The notes under the pieces: model-generated
Seen by the model: only the letters and a program-made list of their open reading frames with translations
What the model was told of the DNA's origin: nothing
The model's database searches: none
Shown: positions 56,100-64,000 of the stretch, one piece after another
Layout of the letters: each line of letters opens with the position of its first letter
How positions within the stretch are numbered: the first letter of the stretch is position 1
NCBI RefSeq assembly: GCF_950295315.1
Contig: NC_080164.1
Location: forward strand, 56,267,451 to 56,331,450
Length of the DNA: 64,000 nt
Direction: 5' to 3'
From: Erinaceus europaeus
Taxonomy: Eukaryota > Chordata > Mammalia > Eulipotyphla > Erinaceidae
Program-made: the position numbers and the translations under genes

Positions 56100-56310
56100 A
56101 GACTCGGGCCAGAGAACTGCCCCCTTTGGAGAGTGTGCTGCTTTGCTATATGTGGAACCCAGGATCATGCCCAGCTCCCACTGCATTGAAGGGAGGTTTG
56201 GTGCTATGGTCTTGGTCTCTCTCTCTCTCACCTCTCTCTCTCTCTCTCTCTCTCATCTCTCACTCTTTCTCTCTCTTCTTAGTTCGCTGTCTATATGCAA
56301 AAAATTAGAA
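56100..56310 (+). repeat. SINE-F-like, sense, with (CT)n
   Basis: 'gtgctgctttgctatatgtg', 'aacccaggatcatgcccag' and 'ggtgctatggtcttggtc' followed by an expanded CTCTCT tract at 56216-56281. Confidence 0.65.
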
Positions 56311-56384
56311 TTGATACTCATGTACCAATGCTACTTTATGGTTATGAATTGGAATTTAGAAGTTTGTTTAATTTTAGCAGACCA

Positions 56385-56492
56385 ATGCTCAGTTCTGGCT
56401 TATGGTGGTGCTGGAGATTGAAGGTGGAACTTCAGAGCCTCAGACATGAAAAGTCTATTGCTTTAGCCACTATGTAATTTCTCCTGAACCCT
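56385..56492 (-). repeat. SINE-C, antisense
   Basis: 'cttatggtggtgctggagat', 'cagagcctcagacatgaaa' and 'ctttagccactatgtaattt'. Confidence 0.75.
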
Positions 56493-57537
56493 GAATTTAG
56501 ACATTTTGGAGTATTCAAGTCTCTGCCAGGGATGATAAAATTATCAAAATGCCATGGTAAGAAGCCAAATCCTAAAGGAAGACCATTGTCTTAAAAATGG
56601 CTTTTATATATTATATAGAAACATAAGTTCTACTTTTCCAAAACTATAAAAAGGTGGTTTGTAATATAGAAATAATTGGATCTATACAATATAATATAAA
56701 CATACAGAGAGTATAAACAGGTTAGTAATGCATCTTACTAGATAAGTTTACAATTATTCAAGGTTTCCTTGGAATTTATAAATATATTTGAAAATTTTTG
56801 TATCATCTGATGCCTTCACATTTTTATCATCTGACCAAGATATAAATTTTAAGTACAATTGAATCTGTGAAATGCAAAGGTGATAGATTGGGAATGGATT
56901 CTGTGGCTTTTCTACTGGGAAAATGAGCAACATTTGAAACATGGAACCCCTGCCAGGTTTCTGGTGCTTTTTCCTCATTCTTCTCAAGTTTTCAAATATC
57001 ATGCAGAGTGAATCTAAGGCCAGTGTTGCAAGCTGTTTCAGTACCCTGGGATCTTATTTAACAGAGATGAGGAGATTTCAGTTTATTTTAAATTATTAGG
57101 TTTCATCTTCTCTGACCCCTACATCACCTATGTAGGCCACAGCAGTGTTCATTAGGAAGTAGCCTCTTTGTAGGTGATAATCTAACAGTTAGCCACAGAC
57201 TTTGGACACCAGCATCTTTAGTTAAGCAGAATTCTAACTTTTTGGCCCTCAGTTTCAGCTGTTGTTATGTCTATAAGTCAGTGCTTATAATTGTTCAGGT
57301 GGGCTGAAAATGTCTACAAAGAGGTCTAGCATAAATCTGAATCAGTGCAAAAGTCTGCAGACAAGAAAGCCTATAAGAGATGCCTCAGTGGTGGAAGTAA
57401 CAATGTAAGATGATGCTCATTCTGCCAGGAACGTTGTTTACATGTGTAATGTCCTAATTTAGATTTAATATAGTTAGATTATTTTGCATATCGCTATTCT
57501 TTCTTTGAAGCTTACACTACTTTAAAAACGATCATTC
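56493..57537. other. Unique sequence
   Basis: About 1 kb without assignable repeat or exon. Confidence 0.45.
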
Positions 57538-57539
57538 GT

Positions 57540-57808
57540 AGGAGTTGGGCAGTAGTTCAGCAGGTGAAGTGCACGTGGCACAAAGCACAAGGACCATGTA
57601 AGGATCCCAGTTCCAGCCCCCGGCTCCCCACCTGCAGGGGAGTCGCTTCACAAGCAGTGAAGCAGGTCTGCGGGTGTCTATCTTTCTCTCCCCCTCTGTC
57701 TTTCCCTCTTCTCTCCATTTCTCTCTGTCCTATCCAACAACAATGATATCAATAACAACAACAATAAAACAAGGGCAACAAAAGGCAATAAATAAATAAA
57801 AAAAGTAA
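57540..57808 (+). repeat. SINE-A, sense
   Basis: 'ggagttgggcagtagttcag', 'cccggctccccacctgc', 'gaagcaggtctgcgggtg' and 'aaaacaagggcaacaaaagg'. Confidence 0.93.
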
Positions 57809-57814
57809 TAATTT

Positions 57815-57965
57815 GTTGGGCCAGGAAAATAGCACAGTAAGTTAAGCAACAGATGTGTTTATTTGATGTGCAGAGGTCCCAGGTTCAATTCCTTGCATCA
57901 CCATAAATCAGAGATGAGTCGTGCTCTGGTAAAAAAAAATTAGCAAATAAAAATAATAGCTCTTT
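57815..57965 (+). repeat. SINE-C-like, sense
   Basis: 'gggccaggaaaatagcacag', 'ggtcccaggttcaattcc' and 'gcatcaccataaatcagaga' plus an A-rich tail. Confidence 0.8.
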
Positions 57966-58278
57966 AAAAATTAATTAATTAATTAACTAATTAATTATTG
58001 CTTCCAGGGTTCTCACTGGGGCTTGGTGCTGGCACAAATCCACTGCTCTTGGCAGCCACTCCCCCTTTTTTACCTTTTTATTTGATAGAATAGAAATTGA
58101 GAGAGGATGGGGAGATAGAGAAGGAGAAAGACACCTGCAGATCTGCTTCACCACTTGTGAAGCATCCCTCTACAGGTGGAGAGTGCGGGGATGGAGGGGG
58201 TGGTGGAACCCTGATCCTTGCACAGGTCATTGAGCATAACTACATGTATTTAACTAGGTGTGCTACTGCCTGCCCCCC
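57966..58278 (-). repeat. SINE-A2, antisense
   Basis: (TTAA)n edge, 'cttccagggttctcactgg', 'gatagaatagaaattgag' and 'cacctgcagatctgcttcac'. It carries a GGGGATGGAGGGGGTGGTGG insertion in the head region. Confidence 0.88.
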
Positions 58279-60174
58279 AAATTAATAGTTCTTTAAAAGT
58301 TGGTGTGTTTTCTATTTATTTGTTCAATTATTATATACACAACATTATTGATAGTTTGAGAAATAAAGATATGGAAAATAATCACTCATAATCTCTGACA
58401 ATTATTATCTTTGTTTCTTCCCTCTTCCCAGTCATTTTTGTAAGTATGCTTTTATCTAGTTGTAAACACAATGCAATACAATTTCTAGTCCCTTCCCCAC
58501 TTAGATGTGTCACTTGCATTTTTTCCATGTTGCTATCTAGTCTTTCTCCTCCTAATGGCTGTGTGATAGTCCATTGTAGTGTATCATAATTTTCTTAACC
58601 ATTTACCTATTGTTATCATTTTGATTGCTTCCAATTTCCCACTGTTACACAGCATATAGTGATGGCCATCTTTGTGTATATTGTTTTTCCATATTTTTAT
58701 TATATGTTGCACTTTTCAAAAGTGTCATTCAGGGACAGAGAAATTTACTCAGCAGAGGGAATTACATTTAAAGCTAAAGGGAAAATCGGGGTATTATTTA
58801 ACAATTACAGTGGGGAAAATGGGGCATTATTTAACAATTTGTTGGACCTCACTATTCCATAAATTGAGGAGGAACATGTAGCATTAAGTTATTAGCACAA
58901 TCATGGGTTTTTAGATACCTTAAAAGTACTCTGGATTCATTTAGAGGTCTTGGGATGTAGCCTTTTCTGTCCTTACCAACATTATTAAGTACTTTGATGC
59001 TGGTCTTCATTGCTAAATTGAATTTCAGTGCCATGCAGATAGGTAAGAGGCTGTGTACAAAGATGAAAAAAAATAACAGCATATCTTCTGTTAAAATCCT
59101 TTAGGAAAGATGCTAGTGATATACTATTTCCTGACCTAAATGTGTGGATTTTCTAGCTGTAGTAGAAGTATCATTCTTGTCATGTTCTGTGTCAGTAATA
59201 TGGCCCTTAGTGAGTGTCCAAATGAAGACTGTGATGCCCTGGTTAATATTCCTGAGATGCAGAGTATATTGGCCACTCACATACCAAGCATAGTCTTGTA
59301 AGTTCAGTGACATTCTTCAGTCTTTTAAGGGATGTGAAGAGTTTATTTAATGAATATGCTTAAGACTAACTACTGGGTTGTTGGAAGAGTCATGACGTAA
59401 AAGCACATCATGACTTCTCTGACAGCCCAAGTAGAATACTTTTCTGTCTCTCTAGCTCCTTTTTTCCTTCCTTTCTGTTTGTTTGTCTTTTAACTTAGCT
59501 TCATTTCTTCGGTATGAATGTGAAAAGATAAGTTTTGGAGGACAAGGAACCAGGCAGGGTTCACAGTAGTGGATCTTTGTGAGCTAATAGCAGGGAAGAA
59601 AAAAAAAAACATTGCATTTTTTTAAATGGGGGAAAATCAGGAAAAAGGCATGTATAAAGGATTTATTCTTTCCATGAAAACATTGATTAATGAAATCTAG
59701 TATGAATCGAGTAGCACACCCTTTAAATATTATATTTCATTACTTAGTGGCTAGTAGGCTTCTGAAAGGAGTTAGTCTGCTTCTGCCAGCTCTTTATGGA
59801 CACAAATATTTCATGCCCTTGCAGTGATCAAGGATGCAGATGCCTTGAGTAACTGAATCACTGGACAGGGTGAAACACTGCTGGACAGATGTGTTGTCAG
59901 GAAAGGGCTTTTGCGGATAAAAGGGACAGCTGCCATCAGAATAGGTTGGGGGGAGGTGGGGAGTCAAGCAAGAGGGAAGGAAGTCTGCAAGGGAAGGTGA
60001 CCCAACCACATGAAGCCAGCCTCTTGAGCCCATGCTGGGAAACTCCACCAGCTTGCTGCCTCTTCCGGTTCTAGCAGAACTGGTCAGACATCTGGCCTCT
60101 GTTCTAATTAAAGTGGGCAACCAGTTTGGTGGCTGTAGTGAGTCAAGCAGCAGTGAAATCTTCATGACTATAGA
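58279..60174. other. Mostly unique sequence; possible ancient LINE piece and a MITE
   Basis: 58400-58720 resembles an old antisense LINE ('gtgatagtccattgtagtg', 'gattgcttccaatttccc'), low confidence. 58785-58840 has an imperfect 33-bp tandem repeat ('gggg(t/c)attatttaacaatt'). No exon seen. Confidence 0.35.
59373..59431 (+). mobile_element. Mariner-type MITE, copy 3 (59 bp)
   Basis: Ends ctgggttgttggaagagtca and tctctgacagcccaag with flanking TA (59371-59372 and 59432-59433). It is shorter than the other two, with an internal deletion. Confidence 0.7.
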
Positions 60175-60387
60175 GTCTTTTTAAAATTTACTTATTTATT
60201 GGATAGAGATAGTCAGAAATCAAGAGGGAAGGGGGAGGGAGAGAGGGAGAGAGGCAGAGAGACAACACCTGTAGCCCTGTTCCACCACATGTGAAGCATC
60301 CCCCCTGCAGGTGGGGACCAGAGGTTCAAACCTGGGTACTTATGCATTGTAACATGGGCACTCAACCAGGTGCACCGCCAAATTGTA
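60175..60387 (-). repeat. SINE-B, antisense
   Basis: 'tatttattggatagagata', 'ccccctgcaggtggggacc' and 'aggttcaaacctgggta'. The duplication t(a/g)tagagtctt flanks it. Confidence 0.9.
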
Positions 60388-60773
60388 GAGTCTTAACAAG
60401 ACCCTCCATAATTCCTTCAGAACAAGTCTTTTCCATGTTATCTGTTTCTTCAGGACCATGCAATTCCATTCCATTAAAGCTATTGAATGTCAGCTATGTA
60501 CAGAGCCTGAACCCTGGTCCTCAGGAAGCTCTTGTCATTTTGGAAAGGCAGTCAAGGGGACATTTGGCTATGACACAAAGAGGAGTTAATCAAAAGATAT
60601 GCTATAAGAATACACAGAGTTCCACAGGAATGTAGCAAAAGGAGTAAATTTCTTATGGAGAGATTCTGGGAAGGCTTCTTAGGGAGCTGACATTTACTCT
60701 GAATTTTCAGTTTAGAAGTCAAGTCCTAGGCAACATTCTGGAGAATCTCCATGAGCAGAGAAATAAATTTTCT

Positions 60774-60997
60774 TTAAAAATTTTTTAAATAAATTTAATT
60801 TGTAATCTTTATTTATTGGATAGAGACGGTCAAAAATCAATTGGGAAGGGAGTGATAGAGAGGGGGAAGACAGAAAGACACCTGCAGCTATGCTTCAGCA
60901 CTCAGTTTCCCCCTTAAGGGGGCACCAGGGGCTCGAACCTGGGTCCTTATGCATTGCAACATGTGCACTCAACCAGGTGTGTGACCACCTGGCCCCT
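60774..60997 (-). repeat. SINE-B, antisense
   Basis: Family B with the perfect 16-bp duplication gagaaataaattttct at 60758-60773 and 60998-61013. 'ggctcgaacctgggtcc' is the reverse B-box. Confidence 0.94.
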
Positions 60998-61054
60998 GAG
61001 AAATAAATTTTCTAAGTGAAAATTTCCACCTCTCTTTATGCAAGTGAGATAAGA

Positions 61055-61385
61055 GACTCATTATTTTTTATTTATTTATTTTTTGCCTCCAGGGTTATTG
61101 CTGGGGCTCAGTGCCTGCACTATGAATCCACTGCTCCTGGAGGCTATTACCCACTTTGTTGCTCTTGTTTCCATTGCTATTGTTGTTATTGGATAGAACA
61201 GAGAGAAATTGAGAGAGAAGGGGGAAGACAGGGGGAGAGAAATATAGACACCTGCAGACTTGTTTCACCGCTTGCGAAGTGACTCCCTCCTGCAGGTGGG
61301 GAACTGGGGGCTTGAGCTGGGATCCATATACCCATCCTTGTGCTTCGCACCATGTGTGCTTCACCCACTGTGCTACCCCCAGCTC
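61055..61385 (-). repeat. SINE-A2, antisense
   Basis: 'tttgcctccagggttattgc', 'actatgaatccactgctcc', 'gatagaacagagagaaatt' and 'gggcttgagctgggatcc'. Confidence 0.93.
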
Positions 61386-61737
61386 CAGGAGACTCTATTA
61401 AGTCAGAGTTTCCCACATTTCTTGGGTGGCAGCTCAAACCTATAACCTCCAAGGGTAGTACTTAGACAGAGGGAACAAATCAGGATCCTGGTTTTTCACC
61501 TAGCTCAAATTGTTGGAGAAGGATCAGTTTGGCCTCTCAATATTTGGCTTATGTCTGTGTTCCAAACAGTGCATATGGTGACCTGCTACTACCAGGAATA
61601 ATTAAGCCCAATCTACCCAAGTTATCTCTTGTTAAGTAGTTAACCTGTACTTGGCTCTGTTGGTGGCATTGGCAACAGATGAAATAAGGGCTGCCTGTCT
61701 CCATGCAGATGGGCTAGTTGGAGCTTATTATTTCTTG
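61386..61737. other. Unique sequence
   Basis: Nothing assignable. Confidence 0.45.
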
Positions 61738-61875
61738 TGTAATTTGTTTTAATTTCATTAATGACTTAATATTGATTTACGAAATTATAAGATAACAGGT
61801 ATAATTCTGCATGTCCCCACCACCAAAGTCCTGTGTCCTCATTCACTCCATTGGAAGCTACAGTAGTTCAATTGG
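61738..61875 (-). repeat. Element X, old short copy
   Basis: 'catgtccccaccaccaaag', 'cctgtgtcctcattcactcc' and the A/T-rich 3' edge at left. Confidence 0.65.
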
Positions 61876-63825
61876 AGCTATTTGTTAAGCATTTTCTTTC
61901 CCTTCAGTGGCCCCTGTAATATTCCTTCACAGTGCCAGAGACTGAAAAAACTCTGACTTGATCTTTGTTACTGAAGGCGAAAATAATCTGCTATGTATAT
62001 TTCATAAGAAAATGTGTTTGGTTTATAGCTCTAGTATCAGCCCTCCCTTCCTCAACCCTAATAAGCTCATGTCAGAGTTCTGAATTTTGCCATAATGGTA
62101 GCCTAAAGGATATATTTTGTAAAAATGAAAAATGAACATATTATTTATATATCAATAGTGTAAAAAGCATTGATCAATGCAAGCAGCCTGATGTTTCCCC
62201 TCCAAGCCTCCTTGCCTTCCCCTGCTTCACCCCTCCCTTCTTGCCCCAGGTGCTCAGGACACTCCTTCCTTTTAGAAAAGGAGTGCTAGTCTGTCCTGGT
62301 CAGTTTGTGTGGGGATTCTGTATTTAATATAAAGCCTTCAACTGCTGAGTCTCCAAAATGACTCTCTGACAGCCAGCCATTAATTACCATCATCCAAATC
62401 TAATTCATTCATCCCTCTCCCTCTCATGTAGAGGGACAGCTAGGGCTGAGGGCACTCAGGGAAATGTAGGCATGATTCCATGTTCTTTATGCAGAGAGGG
62501 CTGCCGGAGACTTTGTTGGATGCAGGGGCTTTAATTGAATTGGCTTGCCAATAAAGCTGTTGTCATTCAGTAAGTGAATTTGTTGTACTACTCGAACCAC
62601 AGCTGCTGCAGACAGCCTGGAATTTCCTGACGGCAAGCCAGGCCCTGGGCTTGCCTGGGTTCAGCATTTTTGATCAGTCCCAAAGGCCATGCAGAGTGTT
62701 CACCCATGGGCTTGGGTTTGGCACCCATTGAGGTGACCACGAGTTGCAGAGGAGGCTGGAACTGAGCAGGAACCTGGTGAGCCAGCTGGGTGTGACCTTG
62801 GGGAATCTCCTAGGGAACTAGGCATCCTTAGAAATGTTAGGGGTGGTAATTTGTTGGAAGGAAAACCTTGCCCACCACAATTGCATGTTTCTTCAAGCTG
62901 CTGCCCTCGACTCCATCTAGCTAGTCATAAGAGGATATTGCTTCCCATTGTAAAAAAAGAAATTGAGAATATGACAGTTAATATATTTGTGGAGACTTGT
63001 TTAAGAGGTCGAGCGGTACTGAGGAAATACAGCAATGTTAGAACTGGCATTTGTTATTGGGAGATCATTGGGCCAGAAATGCTCTACCTCTCCCCACAGT
63101 TTATAAAACATGGCAAGATTGGCAGGTTGTGTGATTTATGATGGCTTTAAAGTAACATCAAGATTAAGGAAAGTTTTTCAAGGGACTGCAGGGCCATTTT
63201 TATTTTCAGAACACACATGTAGGGAACTCAAGTGAATGAGAGCAGGAATGACAGACTTTTCATGTTTGGTGTGTCTTTACAATTTAAATAAAAAGGAATC
63301 TCTCCTTGAACTCTCCATTCAAGGAATTTCTTTCCTTGTAATTTGGAATTCTCTGAGCAGGACCCAAACCTTTCCAGGGAGTCCAATTGTAGAGGAACTT
63401 TCATAGAACAGAAAAATCTGTTTTTAATCATTCAAGGGTGGTAGGTTTCCCAGCCCTTGCATGTGCTTTTGTCGGTCTATTTGCCTTCTCACCATTTCAT
63501 TGTGCCTTCACCAGGAGATTGGGGAAAACATTCTCTAAGCCAGGTTTGTTGGATCCTGAAATTCTAACTACCCAGGAACTTTTAAAAGTTAACCTATGTG
63601 TTGGCCCTGTTTTTGACTTCGCAGGTGAGGTTAAAATTGATATGTCATACTCTTGGCTCTAGTATTATAAGAGACTTTGTGTTTCTCTGTCAGCATGAAT
63701 ACATGGAATAAAAAGGCTGGGGGGAAATGCATGTATGCTCAGATTTGTATGTGTGTGTAGGGAAGGTTTACTTTGGTGTCTTACTTTAGGGCAAAATAAA
63801 GGAAAATTTGTTCTTAAAATTAAAT
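61876..63825. other. Nearly 2 kb repeat-free; candidate conserved noncoding DNA
   Basis: 62160-62660 stands out: no repeats, balanced composition and a cluster of homeodomain-like sites ('agccattaattaccatcat', 'ccaaatctaattcattc'). No exon with splice sites is supported. Confidence 0.35.
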
Positions 63826-64000
63826 ATTTACCGTTGTTGATCCAAGTTGAGGGCAAGGTCCTTATGGGGGCCCACAAAGGGGTCTATTGTGTTGTTCCTG
63901 ACAGAGATGACTGGTAATCCTCCGAAGGGAGGCTGGAAAACATATTCTATGCTACACCTGAGGAAGATGGGTCCTGATATTGGGGCAGCTTGAAACGTTC
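63826..64000 (+). mobile_element. Element X with inverted 5' end, cut by window edge
   Basis: Left piece (63826 to about 63918) is antisense X ('gatccaagttgagggcaagg', 'gggggcccacaaaggggtc'). The right piece, from about 63919, is sense X ('gaagggaggctggaaaacat'). Both pieces correspond to neighbouring X segments with about 20 bp lost between. This is the twin-priming arrangement of a plus-strand insertion whose 3' end lies beyond the window. Confidence 0.75.

Noticed and set aside
1..64000. CRISPR arrays, operons, bacterial genes or phage
   Set aside because: No spaced direct-repeat array or compact gene organisation exists; the repeats are mammalian retrotransposons and microsatellites.

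Overview
This is eutherian mammal nuclear DNA, most likely from a hedgehog (Erinaceus or a close relative). MIR, MLT1 and MER20/MER3-type fossils mark it as eutherian. Dozens of tRNA-derived SINEs with TTTA tails, of families I recognise from hedgehogs, suggest the lineage. There are no Alu, B1, Bov or Can SINE families. I found no protein-coding host gene: long open frames are L1 remnants, simple repeats or shadows of SINEs. The window is intergenic or intronic and contains layered retrotransposon insertions.

Repeat names used below are descriptive. SINE-A is a tRNA-SINE with an (AAC/AAT)-rich tail; SINE-A2 is the same with a 3' extension that reads antisense 'gcctccagggttat'. SINE-B ends 'ccaataaataaat'. 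SINE-C carries 'catcaccataa..agctga'. SINE-E and SINE-F are two older tRNA-SINEs. Element X is a non-LTR retrotransposon 3' region, probably an L1-lineage 3' UTR, always 5'-truncated, with a poly(A) tail and target-site duplications.

Layout: 0-20 kb holds SINEs, X copies at 2.2, 4.0, 6.6 and 9.6-10.5 kb, a MER20 and an MLT1 LTR. 20-23 kb is an L1 3' half interrupted by SINEs. 23.3-23.8 kb is a solo LTR. 24-33 kb is SINEs, L1 tails and MIR. 33.5-35.4 kb is a young 5'-truncated L1 with clear TSDs. 36-44 kb is MLT1, MER3, MIR, SINEs and an X copy. 44.7-46.1 kb is a long X copy on the minus strand. 46.1-50.5 kb is a near-full L1 with damaged ORF1 and ORF2. 51-64 kb is SINEs, three mariner-type MITEs and mostly unique DNA, ending in a 5'-inverted X copy.

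The standout is a 550-bp insertion at 50622-51171. On the minus strand it reads: complete LTR, tRNA-Lys primer-binding site, the complement of the entire rest of tRNA-Lys(CTT), then nucleotides 1-130 of 7SL RNA. It has TG..CA ends and a perfect 6-bp duplication (AGAACC) on both sides, the mark of retroviral integrase. The one transversion in the tRNA copy is at position 58, the m1A site where plus-strand strong-stop synthesis normally halts. The tRNA and 7SL parts share a 7-nt overlap. This looks like an aborted or hijacked reverse-transcription product in which the primer tRNA was copied to its end and joined to 7SL cDNA, then integrated.
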